A stretch of DNA of 64,000 nt from Elymus sibiricus (lineage: Eukaryota; Streptophyta; Magnoliopsida; Poales; Poaceae). Shown piece by piece: positions 48,101 to 58,916 of this stretch; the first letter of the stretch is position 1, and each line of letters starts with the position of its first letter. The notes under the pieces are model-generated. The model searched no databases. It was given only the letters and a program-made list of their open reading frames with translations, and was not told where the DNA came from. The stretch is from positions 199,492,537 to 199,556,536 of the forward strand of contig CM077672.1 in assembly GCA_039707655.1 (NCBI GenBank). The letters are read 5' to 3'. The translations under genes were made by a program, and so were the position numbers.

Positions 48101-50454
48101 AAATATATACAAACATGCATTTATTATTTTGCTTGCAAGGGTGGTGACTTAGGATGTTATGTACATTGCAGTATGTGTATTTTTCAATACTTACTGGTTT
48201 AGTAGGTCTCGTCCGGTCATGCTCAGGAAGTAGCTTCCATCTTCATTTTCTGATAGCATGGACATAATTGTTGTATGTTTGACATCATGGTACTGCAAGA
48301 GCTTTACGTACTCCAAAATAGTGGGGTCATAATTCTTGTGTGAGTGCAAGAATACCAGCATGTCAGCAGTTTGGATGAGGTGGTGATTATGATTGTATTC
48401 AATGTCCACCACCACACATGTGTTATCCTCTTGCACCTTCACCCTCATTCTTGCATTGCAGCCTGTCCTATGCGATGTTTTGTTTTGCTTCCTGTCAGCT
48501 TCTGAAACAGTAGGGTTGTGTTTCCCTTGGAGCGTGCAAACAAAGTACTTGTGATTTTCATTTCTCCTCGTCTTCCTGATGCCAAAACCAGCGTGCCTGG
48601 CGTATCGGTTGTAAAATTCCCAGGCTTTGTCTACATTCTTGAATGGCATCTTTAGTCTTGGTATTAGATAATCTGGGAGATCCGGCATCTGCAGAAAAAG
48701 AAAAAATCAAACGGTACGTTAAAATGCAGTTTATAAATATGTTATCCTGGTGGTGCAGAAAAATGGCAGATCAGAATAGATGCATATATAAGTACTTAAA
48801 TTTTTGTTCACTTACGTGTGTGTATGATCGCAACTCCACCGAAGTCTGCTGCTGGCCCGCTGGGATGGGGCAGGGCGGAGTTACCATAGCAGGGTGCAAG
48901 AGTGGATCACGAGGAGGTAGGAGGGTTGAAGATGGCCTCTCTCTTGTTTGTGTCCTTTTGGCTTGTGGTGGTTGTGGAGGTATGGCAATCCTGATTTTTG
49001 TTTGCTATTTTGTTCTGTGAAACAATCCATCAACCTCATGTCCCGTATGATCATGAGTTGTAGCAGCAGCATCAGCATCCTTCGGCGGTAGTGTGCAGAG
49101 CACTTTCCTCTGTGAGTGTGTTACTGTTGGAATTGTCCTGGCATCTGGTTTACTTGCTGCTCTTTCACATTGACGAGCCACACTAGGATAACCTCCAGAG
49201 TTATACGCAGAACCTGAGCTAACACCCTCCTCCATCGGTGTGCTTGGAAGTCTGCTGGTGGATACAAAGAATCCGCGGGGGATTTCCGGCGTCACCCAAT
49301 TAGGTGGAGGCGCAAAATGGTGCGGATCGGGGTGTGACCCAGCATCTTGGAAGTTTGCTAGGTTTTCGGGTGTCCAATTTTGGTGTGTAGCAGATTGGGA
49401 ATGCTGATGGTGTGTTTGAGGTGTGACCCATTCAGGGGGCGGCGCAACGCGTACAGGCTTAGGGTTGTATACTTGCTGCTGGGAAGTTCTAACCTTCTTT
49501 CTGCATCTCTCATCCCGCTGGCATGAAAAAAAATGTGTTAGCACAAGTCACATCTGCCTATACTGGAGTAGCTGAACTGAGCATTCTTCACAGTCTGAAC
49601 TTCCCATAAAAGTGTTGTTATAATAAAAAAAATTGCAAGGGAAAGAGTCACAGCTTTTCTGTAGCTGAACTGAGCATTCTTCACAGTCTGAACTTCTGGT
49701 TTGCAAAGGGGGAAGGTTAAATGATATTTGAACAAGAGTCACAGCTATACTCCTGTCTACAGTTAAACCTGACCTTCATGTGATTGCATGGTTGAACTTA
49801 CAACTACATAAAAACCTGAAACTGCTTGTTTCATGTCTGCAGTTCAGTTTATGGTGTTTTCACATGTTTGTTTTATTTTCCTTTTTTGCACACAATAAGA
49901 TACATACCAACCTGAACTCTGGCTCATTTACTAGTTGAACTTCACATGGTGTTTCCCCTCCCACATTTATTTATTTTTTACATATGTAGGTAGGCAGATA
50001 TTTTTATGTTTGCAGCCTGGACTGAGGCTCACACACTAGCAGAACTTCACATGGCGGAAAGAAAATAACAGAAAAACAACAGCAGGAAGTTCAACCATAC
50101 CTTGGCTAGAAGTTCGGCCAGCCTTTTTCCAGCAGTAGATAGGCCACCTTGAGAGCAATGCGCCGGAGAGTTGGGAGAGGAATCCCATGGCATTGCATGG
50201 CTTGCAGATGGCGCGAAGTTCATCTGCTTGCAGCAAGATGTTCAGGTACAGTATGGTTGAAGGAGTATGCAGGAAGAGGCAGGAAGTTCAGGTACCTGTG
50301 GCCATGCTAGATCAGAAGGCTCCGCCGCTGACATGCGGCCAACCTTGCTCCCTTGGCAACGCCGTTCGCCGTACCTGGTGCCTTCGCCATCGTTAGCTTT
50401 GCTGAGCCGTAGGTAGGAGATCAGGAGGGAAGGAGGAGGCCTCCGGCTGTCCAT
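45172..50454 (-). pseudogene. FAR1/MULE transposase gene (Mutator-like)
   Basis: Exons: 50454-50296 (ATG in a strong context), 50223-50101, 49517-49035, about 48990-48816, 48688-48195, 48095-47712, 47223-46767, 46654-46384, 46274-45172; about 1200 codons, long for the family. Domains in order: Pro/Gln-rich N-terminus; FAR1 DNA-binding zinc finger (FYNRYARHAGFGIRK, TGCNARMRVKV, YNHNHHL); MULE transposase core with Asp in FDTTYKTN, Asp at the exon 6/7 joint before QCPSMAK, CRWHI, and Glu in MPTEFEATW or QRSESMN; SWIM zinc finger (CECKLWTHTG then FCLH); two Cys-Cys-His-Cys knuckles (CSVCKLVAGHNKLTC, CSICKEYAPHNARTC); a long Glu/Asp tail. It would cut and move the surrounding element. It is broken by an extra base in the T-run 47963-47969, a lost base near 47060, TAG at 46980 and 45895 and TAA at 46171. 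The joint of exons 3 and 4 is unresolved. Confidence 0.8.
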
Positions 50455-50790
50455 GGCGCCCGCAGAAACTCCAGTGGCTTCGCCGCCTCCAGCCGTCGCG
50501 GGCTCCCTCTCGCCGGCGTCCGCCGTCGGTCACTCGCCCGTGCCGTCTGTCGGAGGTGGCCACGGTGGGAGGGGGCGACGGTGGGGATCCGGCGGGTGGA
50601 GGGGAGGGGAGGGGAGGGGAGATTCCGGCGGCGGACGGGGTCGGATCCGGCGGCGAAGGTGGGGTAGGATCCGTCGGTGGAGGGGGAAAGGATTGTGGGA
50701 CGAGGTGGAATCAGGATCGGGTGCCCTGAATTTTTGGGACCTGGTCTGGCACCTGGTCGGCTCGAAGTTCGGGAGGATCTGTGTCGGGTC

Positions 50791-50799
50791 CTATATAGG
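50791..50799 (-). promoter_or_regulatory. TATA box of the transposase gene, just inside the element end
   Basis: On the minus strand the sequence is CCTATATAGG, about 50 bp from the element end at 50846 and about 340 bp upstream of the ATG at 50454. The same box at the same distance occurs in the element starting at 58861, which supports function. Confidence 0.6.
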
Positions 50800-50806
50800 G
50801 TGGCTG

Positions 50807-50846
50807 GGATCATAATAACTATTCTAATCCTGGGATTAGAATAGTG
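50807..50846 (-). repeat. Right terminal inverted repeat of the 19.8-kb element
   Basis: It contains the perfect palindrome halves ACTATTCTAATCC and GGATTAGAATAGT, overlapping around a central base, and ends in AATAGTG. Read inward on the minus strand it also aligns with the terminus at 58861, which belongs to another element. Confidence 0.7.
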
Positions 50847-50850
50847 CTAC

Positions 50851-53800
50851 TCTATATATATACACTAGCAAAAAGGCCCGTGCGTTGCAACGGAAGAAAA
50901 GGAGATCTAGCACAATAATAACTATAACTCAAGGCCCCTAGCAGACTTGTACGTACTAAATATGCACTGCTCAGCAGGGTGCTGACAGTACGTATCATGT
51001 CCTACAACTCTTGAATAGCCTAAGCTAGGACAAAAGTATATAGCTACATGAAAACTAAAAAGAGATCAACTTGCTGAAGCATAGCACATCCTATAAAATG
51101 GGAGATGTATATCTGGAAAAAGAAGAATTATACTGAAAGATGAGCAATATCAGATCAATTATCTAAATTGTGATCAAACACTATAGAGATATATGATATA
51201 TGATATGACAACAACCCTAAGAATGTGAATGTTGTGATGAACTTCAACGTGATTATACAGTACCTACTGAAGAGCACCTTTGTGACATGGAAGTAACTAC
51301 CATATGTGACCATCCTTTTTCTCTGAGCAGATCCAAATCAAGCAAAGATATCTGAAACCACTTGTGTATCTGTAGGCATATTTGTAATTGACATATTTAT
51401 TGTATCTTGATTCTTCACTCTTGATTCTCTTGAATCCATCAGAATGATCTTCTTGGTGCAGACTTTTTCCTTCATCAATTAAAAACCTGACCAAAAAGAC
51501 AGATCAGCTCGTACACAAAACGTTACATCACTGTCAAATCTCCAAGATCAATATATACTCCCCGTTGTGAAGAGTTAGAACATATTCAAATTCAGAAGAG
51601 TTAGAGCATATCCAGTTAATCATAACCGAGAAGAGTTAGAACATATCCAAACTTCCTAGAGAGACATATGTATTTCTAGGAAGCTTAGGCCAGGTTACAA
51701 TTATGTACATATGTAATGTCTCAAGAAAAATCAAATGAAACAGCCGCAAGGGAGCTAGCAACCTCACCCTTTGGTTCAACTGTTGCACATTGTTGATCCC
51801 TGGGGAGGAACATGCTGCCCAGAAATGAAATCTATGTTTTCGTAAAAAAAATTGTTTGTAAGCGTGATTGAAAGTATTACCTTGGGTGGCGGTGTCTGCC
51901 AACGTGCTCGGCTCTAGCAACAGCTGGCGAAGTGGTTTCCGGGCTTGGGGGCCATAGCGAAGACGTCGGCCAGGATGGCAGGCGAGCCTGTCGAGATCGA
52001 GGATGTGGGGCTTCAGCAGTGGCAAAAGGATGCATGTGTGGATTCTCTCTTAGCAAGAGTCACTGTCGACCTACTAATCAACTTTTTTCTCTTGCTCTGG
52101 TTCTGCTATTATTCCGACATGTTGTGCTTAGTTTAATTTCCCCGTCGTTCTTTGACTATCACTAATCAATCGACACCAGTCCTTTGTATGATCTACTACT
52201 TCGTACTTGTTAGTCTTGTTTCTCTGCAACGTTTGCTGCAAAAATTAAAACTTTCAGGTGCAGATTCACAAGAATGTTAGGACAATATTCAATTTTTTTT
52301 CTCTTGAGCTTTGGTCAGACAAAAAGTGACATTGTAGGCTGGATTGCTAGCTCAAGGTGCTCCAGAGATCTAAAAAATTAAAATGTCCAAGGATCTTTTA
52401 CCCATGTGCACACACAAAGGGGCACACAATCAAAACTTATGACCTTTTATAGTCTGTTGGATAATGGACATGCTAAGATGCTGGAATTCTAACCTTCAAA
52501 AAATCCCCAGTCAGTCTGTATGCACCAATACAGGGGCATTTTAGCTACTTCTCCCAATAATGAATCTGTTGGTAAAGTAATTATGGGCTAAGCTACTTGA
52601 TACATAGAAATATGATGCACTTGTTCTTGGAGGAACCTGCAACCAAAACAGCCATTCATGCCCATCTTCTCTGAAGTTTGAGGCAGCGGGTGCTCTACTA
52701 CAAGTACTGCGACAGTAGAAGGATTGCGGTTCTCTACTGTTTTTTGTCTAAAACCAGAAAGGAATAAGAAAAATAATATTTGGTTAAGGTTGTTGCAATT
52801 CCTCTAACAAATTTCTATGAAGTCCGGCTAGCTGGTATAAAATGCAAACTTAATACAAATTCTTGACCTTGAGTCCCTTGAAAAGAATACTTCTCCACAT
52901 GAAGTTATTTATAAAAAAGGGACAACTTCCATGGTTCTAAAGTTAAAACTACACAATAATAAATAGCTAAAACTCATGCACACCTTCAGCTAAATAACTA
53001 TAGAGACGCAAAGTGGAACCATGTAGCACTGGTTTTACAAACAACTCAATTATAAATGCACCTGGGTCTGGAACTCTTGCTCAATTGATCTACCAACTTC
53101 AGCTTCCTCCTCTGCTGCCATCTTCAATATTTCAATCTCTCTCCAGCAGTTGTGTTAAGTCCATTATCAGACCCTCAACCTGAAGAATGCATCAAACACA
53201 ATTATGTGCTTTCTCGTTGACTCTAACCTTCTTAAGAGAACTAGTATACTTGAATCATCATAATTGACATGAGAAAATTACACTTTCGTACATTAGACAA
53301 CTAATGGATTGACTGAATTATTCAAGCACATGTTGTGTTTGGTGTTTTCACAGCAAGCCATACACAAAGAGGAAGCACGGGATCATAGTAGGCATACTTG
53401 AACAGTTAATAAAGTAGCAAGAACATGATTTATTAACCGTAAATAATTTTCTTTATCCATGTAATCTACAGTCTGTCTTGAACTGCAGTGCAAAAAACCT
53501 ATCCACATATCCCGAAACAAAGCATCATCAATAAACATTAGTAAAATCCTATCCATCCAAATTTATCCGTTGACAATATCTTGCGCTTAGTTGTTAAATA
53601 GGTAAAAATAACAGCTTGGCTAAGCCCTCGGTGGTGCCGGTCTGCATACCAAGAAGATGGTGGAGCACTTGAAGCCGCCGTCCATGTCGGCGTTCAAAGT
53701 CGGACATTGGGTCGCGCATTGTCGCCACGTCAAGGATAAGCAGGCCGGCCACGAAGTCCGTGGCAGCGGTCGTGGGCATAATAAGTTCCGGAAACAAATT

Positions 53801-55216
53801 AAACGAATAGATCAAAAAATATACATGCCAACAGAGCTCTTTGCATGTTCCATGAGAACAACAATACTGAATTTGTTTCTGTTAGCTAGCCCAGCAGTAG
53901 TAACAAGAAGTTCCACATATATATAATCCACATCTAATTCCTAGTGAAGTCGCTTCTACCTAATCACTTAAAAGGTAAGATAGTAAGAAAAGGTGAAGAA
54001 AAAGAAAATCACATCAAAAATTAAACATGCAGATTGATTACCTGAAGGATGTGACATATCTAGAAGTTTGTTGCCTATGCGACTTTTCTATTCTAATTTA
54101 GAGGCTTGCTTAAGTTTGGGGAGAAATAACTTAAAACGTGGACTGGAGGAAAGCATTATCTACAATTATAACATTACAGGAATTTGCACAACTTGTATTT
54201 GTAGACACTAATTCTGAAGGATTCTAGCCAATTCAAGTGCAAGTATCAAACCACTGAACACCAGCATAGAACAGGGGTAACTGAAAATTGCAATCTATTT
54301 TGCCAAACAATCAGGTGCTGCAAAAGCTTTAGTTTCAACTACCATCCCGACAACCAGCACCGGTAGCACGGCAGAGAGCACCGTCAACTTGGGTGGGCAT
54401 CGCCATGAGAGCCACAATGATGAGCGCGCGCATCAGTCAATAATAAGCACACAAACAGTATATGCATGCACATGTAGGAGCGCAAATTCACAAAATTTAA
54501 TCTCCCAGTTTCACCTAAATTACCTGGAAGGTATAGTACACACCTGGGCAGAATTGGAGCGTGTATCCTGAGAGGAAAAACACATCTGTATTGCAAAGCT
54601 TCACCATAAACAAAATACACATGTGGCATCTATAAAAACGTAGGTGGCTACGCCTTGGGTACATCAAATCGCCCAAAATCCACAACCAGCTCCCCCAAAT
54701 CAAATTTCAAACCAAGTGCACAGCGCCATCAGACGCAACTGGCCCCGGTCAACCTGCCTGAACCGAAGCTCGGATTGGCCGCACCGTGCCAGTTCGTCGT
54801 GGCCGCCGACGCCTCTTGCCGGACCCCAAAGGAGGAGGCGTGCGGGCGGACGGTCGGGCGAGACGTGGCCGCGCGCGTGCGGCGCATTGTGAGGAGCATG
54901 TTTGTGGCACGGTGATGGTGGGAAGAGCGCGCCGGAGAGGAAGAGGAGGAGGATGGTAGCATGCCGGTGCCGGTGAACTATGACGAGCACCGGGGAGAGG
55001 AAGATGGGGGCGCGGCGGCGGCGGCGGCAGAGGAACCCTCGTCTTCTCGTTCGCGGCAGCAATGTCAACGACAGGATGAAACGTTTTCTTTTTCACTTAC
55101 GGTCGGTCTACGGTGGACTGTGGGTTCAATTATCAAAAAACAGAAGGTTTTTTTTTGCAAAAGTGCCACGACGGGTATACGGGCAGAAGCAATAGCTGCT
55201 TTATTATTAGGTCAAG
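50851..55216 (+). mobile_element. Helitron-like element with gene-fragment-like content
   Basis: The start TCTATATATATACACTAGCA followed by GCCCGTGCGTTGCAACGG resembles the 5' end of a common grass Helitron type. The likely 3' end is near 55190-55216 (CAATAGCTGCTTTATTATTA), before a TA tract. I do not see a textbook CTRR end, so the class is uncertain. There is no Rep/helicase gene. Several short exon-like pieces on the minus strand (53815-53594; around 54445-54350 with MRALIIVALMAMPTQVDGAL; 55068-54700) suggest captured gene fragments, but I recognise none. The rest is A/T-rich non-coding DNA. Confidence 0.45.
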
Positions 55217-55239
55217 ATATATATATATATATATATATA
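55217..55239. repeat. (TA)n microsatellite
   Basis: About 11 TA units separate the Helitron-like element from the next element. Confidence 0.9.
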
Positions 55240-58200
55240 GGGTGGGTCTATTCTACCAACCCCATTAAGACCTTATTCTACCAACTCTAGACCTTATTCT
55301 GCCAACACCCCACGCCCAAACCCACCTTCTTCCTTCCCATGCGCACTACCCCAAAATCCCCAAACCTTTCTCCCCCGATGCACCTGACCCCCTCTCCTGC
55401 CGCGCCGCCCACCGACCCTAATCCGCCTTCCACCTTCTTCCCTAGCAGCTCACAGCACACCCCTACCGCACCTTCCTCCCCGGGTCACCTACCACGCCGG
55501 TCGCAGCACACCCACCGAGCACCACCACTCAACTACTACTCCTAGCCGCCGAACTATGCAACAACGCCACCTTCCCACCCCCCCGCACCGCCGAGAACCA
55601 CCACCACCTGCTACTAGCACAGGCGCAGCCGCGACCACCCCCGCCTAGATCGACGCCGGAAGGCCCCGTACTGGACGGATCGGACCAAATCCGCCTAGAT
55701 CCATGGCCATGCCGAAGACAGAGGGGCTCGCCGGAGCTCTCTCCTTGCCATGGATGGTGGCCCCGCATTGTTCCCTCCTGGGAAAGGGGCGAGCTCTTGC
55801 CGCCGTACCCCTCCCCTTCTGACCTTCCTTCGTCCTCGCCGTGGATCAGGGGCGCTCGTGGGAAAGCCTCCTCTCGCGTGCAACATGAGTGTCTGCTCCT
55901 CATTCCAGGTGCCTCGAGGGCGTCAGATTACGGCAAGATTTTGTCGCCCCACACCCCACCCCCTATTGGGATGCGCTTCATATATCACCGTCACATGGGT
56001 GGGCATACGGCAGGACAGAGTGTGCTCCCCATGGCGCCCTCTCGGTGAGATTCCGCCGGTGAACTAGCCATCTTTCTAACTCCATTTTCCTTCCCTCATC
56101 CTCTCGGATCTGTCACCGGCGTGCAGGACCTCACTCCACCACCGTCGACGGTCACATGGGGAGGAGCTCAACCGTGCAGTACGCCGGAGCAGGCTGTGCA
56201 GTACGTTGGAGCGGGCATGGGCCACCTGCTGCTGCAGCTCGCCCGCATGGAATGGCTGCCGCTCGATCTGGGCAGACCAGACGAGAAGCACGCCGTGAGC
56301 TCCCCCTTCCTCATCTCTGGCGCCCGAGAAACTTGCAGCTCGCCCGCGAGTGGCTTGCGGTTCGCGCAGCTCGGGCATGTAGTCCACAATTGATGTTTTT
56401 GTGGGTTTCGGATTCACGTGACAACGGCCTCCACCGCCCCATCCCGTTCCTCCTCCAATGCCACCGAGCTGCGCTCGAGTCATGTGGTTCGGAAAATAGC
56501 CACATGCATCTCGTCGGCGGCAGCGTGCAGTTCACCTGGTCCCTCGATGCTTCTTTTTTTCAGATTTTGCTTGTGCACAACACTGCAGTTCGTCTGGGTC
56601 CTCTGTGTGGTGCGGTGGGGTGTTCTCTTGAAGTTTCTTTTGGTATGATTTTCCAGATTTTCAAAAGACATTGTAAAAAAATGTTGTTGAAAAACTGTAG
56701 TTTATTCATTGTAAAAAAAACTCTCAATGCTTGTGCAGTTCGGGAGGGGGCACTACAATGTAGTCCGTCTCTATAATAAATGTGTGTGGCTCACTTTGTA
56801 AAAATTTAAAAAAGAAAAGAAAAACGTACTCTCGAACCCCTTGCAGTAAAGAACGCCACAGCAAAAAAAGTAATGTGGTTCAAATGTTGGTGTGGTTCGC
56901 TTGTTGCCTTTTTTGGAAGGTGAATTATGCAGTTGTTTTTGTATTTGGAGAGGTTTGCTCCACTGTACTATGCAGTTATTTTTTATGCTATATACTTCAA
57001 GAAAAAATATGATGTGATTCATTTGGTGGTGGGTGGTGGTTCACATTGTAAAAAAAGAGAAAAGAGAAAACCCCGCGAGAGGTTCACTTCTTTTTCTAAT
57101 GCACTATATTTCGTTCTGTGGGAGATTGAAAAAAAGGTTTCGAAGTTCACTAGCAAAAAATTGATGCAGTCACTTTTGAGAGAGCTACGGTTCACTTTCG
57201 AGAGTAATGTCGTTCACTTGCGCCCAACGTGAAAGTGCAAAAAATGTTAGGGACACAACAAAAATAATAATGCGGTTCACTTCGATATTTGTTGCGGTTC
57301 TCTTGCCCTCGTCTCCGCGGCCCACTCTCGTTCATAAAAACGTTTCACTCTCGTTCATAAAAAAGTTAGAAAAAAATGACAAAACAAATCATGCAGTTCG
57401 CTTGACTCTCTGATGCAGTGCGGTTTTCCGTTGGAAGCAGTGCAGTTTTCAGTCTGATGCAGTTCCTTCGTCGATTTTGGTGTCCGCGAAAAACAGTGTG
57501 TCCGCATTTCGGTAAAATCAAAACAGCTCTTCATCCGTAAGGAATTAGAGAGAGTGTTCTACATGAAAAAGTTGCGCCTCGTCGATATATTTCCAACGGC
57601 GTATCATTTTCATCAATCCTACGAGCGGTTTGGAAGAAATCACAAAAAAACGGTCCGTTGTGACGCGTCGTCTGCCGCACCATTTTCAAAATTAGTTTAA
57701 AACCGTAAGGAATCTCAAAAAACATTCTACATATGAAAGTTGCGCCTCGTTCGTAGCTTTCCAACGGCGTATCACATGCCTTGTTTCGACAAACGGTTAA
57801 ATAAGTGGAGCGAAAACAGTACCGAAAAATTGCAAAAATTTGAAAAACAGAATTCCGCGATTTAGTAAATTTGAAACTGCTCTTAAACCGTATGGAATTA
57901 GAGAAAGTAATATATATGAAAAATTTGCGCGTCGACGATATCTTTCCAACGGCATATCATTTGCTTCATTTTGACAAGCGGTTTGCAAAAAAACGCGAAA
58001 ATACGCTCGCTGCCACTCGTCGGGCGCCCATCGTTTTCGAAACTGCTCTTAAACCGCAAGGAATCTCGAAAAAATTTCAACATGGCGAAGTTGTGCCTAA
58101 TCCATAGCTTTCCAACGGCGTATTACACGCCTCGTTCCGATGAACGTTTAAAAAATTAGATCAAAAACAGTACCGAAGAAACACCACGTGCAGTTTTTTT

Positions 58201-58328
58201 CGACGAGAAGTTCACTAGTGTTTGTATTGCAGTACCTTTGCTTCAGAAAGTGCAGTGCCCTCGCGTTGAGCGTGCAGTTCGGATGTGGGCAGAATAACTA
58301 TTCTGCCAATATTCGCAGAATAGACGGG

Positions 58329-58329
<1 letters not shown>
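55240..58329. mobile_element. 3.1-kb element with CTATTCT termini and GCAGTTC/GCGGTTC motifs
   Basis: The left end reads GGGTGGGTCTATTCTACCAA and the reverse complement of the right end GCCCGTCTATTCTGCGAAT; both repeat a second ATTCTRCC about 25 bp inward, so imperfect terminal inverted repeats of about 45 bp are likely. TA tracts lie on both sides. Positions 55240-56500 are C-rich with several short open frames that I cannot assign; 56500-58300 is A/T-rich with recurring GCAGTTC, GCGGTTCACT and GAAGTTCAC. No transposase is present. The terminal CTATTCT and the motif type link it to the elements at 31081-50846 and 58861. Confidence 0.45.
57541..58140. repeat. Tandem module of about 166-185 bp, four copies
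   Basis: TTCCAACGGCGTAT or a close variant occurs at 57591, 57759, 57944 and 58110, each preceded by a TGCGCCTCGT-like stretch and followed by a GTTTCGACAAACGGTT-like stretch. Diverged copies of the same module occur at about 63700-63850 in the last element. Confidence 0.8.

Positions 58330-58404
<75 letters not shown>
58330..58404. repeat. (TA)n microsatellite
   Basis: About 37 uninterrupted TA units. The open frame of Tyr-Ile repeats that runs through it is a by-product of the repeat. Confidence 0.95.
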
Positions 58405-58406
<2 letters not shown>

Positions 58407-58773
58407 CAAAATTTTCCTACTACCGGGTGTAGTTACTCCCACTTTGGTTTCGTACGTTGTAGGTAGTATCTATTATATTGGAGAGTACGTACGTGTAGTA
58501 TGTAGTATGTAAGAATGTTTGGGTAGTATATATACTATTTTTTAGGTAGTATGTACCATATTTTGAGCATACTCCTTTTTACGTACAAATATGTACGTAT
58601 TTCACAAATATGATAAAAACATGGGCTTACATGCAATTTTTTCACATAACTCGTTTTGGAGTATCTTAGATATAGTATATGAACATATTAAAAATGATAA
58701 AGTAGTATATATACTACCACATGGTAGTATATGAGATATGGGTGTAACTACACCCGATAGTAGGATGCATTTT

Positions 58774-58775
<2 letters not shown>
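58405..58775. mobile_element. MITE-like element of 0.37 kb between two TA tracts
   Basis: The left end carries TCCTACTACCGGGTGTAGTT and the reverse complement of the right end TCCTACTATCGGGTGTAGTT, giving terminal inverted repeats of about 30 bp. Internal sequence is A/T-rich with TAGTATATATACTA palindromes and no coding capacity. It sits exactly between two long TA tracts, as if inserted into one. Confidence 0.65.

Positions 58776-58856
<81 letters not shown>
58776..58856. repeat. (TA)n microsatellite
   Basis: About 40 uninterrupted TA units, ending four bases (ATAG) before the terminus of the next element. Confidence 0.95.
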
Positions 58857-58859
<3 letters not shown>

Positions 58860-58907
58860 GCACTATTCTGATCCTAGGATTAGAATAATATTCTCAAAAC
58901 ATCACCC

Positions 58908-58916
58908 CTATATAGG
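58908..58916 (+). promoter_or_regulatory. TATA box near the terminus of the last element
   Basis: CCTATATAGG lies about 50 bp from the element start, followed by CCCGACGGAGATCC, matching the arrangement at 50799-50770 on the other strand of the 19.8-kb element. Confidence 0.55.

Larger units (their letters stand above)
31081..50846. mobile_element. 19.8-kb terminal-inverted-repeat element with Ulp1 and FAR1/MULE genes (Mutator-like)
   Basis: The left end (31081, CACTATTCTAATCACAGGAT) and the reverse complement of the right end (50846, CACTATTCTAATCCCAGGAT) align over about 40 bp with roughly 80 percent identity, and each end contains a short palindrome. Between them are a plus-strand Ulp1-type gene and a minus-strand FAR1/MULE transposase gene that converge, as mudrA and mudrB do in MuDR. 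Ulp1 genes are known as accessory genes of some plant MULEs. I see no clear 9-bp target duplication: the left flank is GACATAAGTA and the right flank CTACTCTATA. The stretch 31121-32384 holds no supported gene; its open frame 31304-31861 runs through a hAT terminus and is not called. Introns and spacers carry many GAACTTC motifs. Confidence 0.6.

Noticed and set aside
31081..50846. Classical 9-bp MULE target duplication
   Set aside because: Left flank (GACATAAGTA) and right flank (CTACTCTATA) do not match over 8-11 bp, so I do not claim one.
58188..58406. Open frame ending in Tyr-Ile repeats
   Set aside because: It is a translation of the (TA)n microsatellite.
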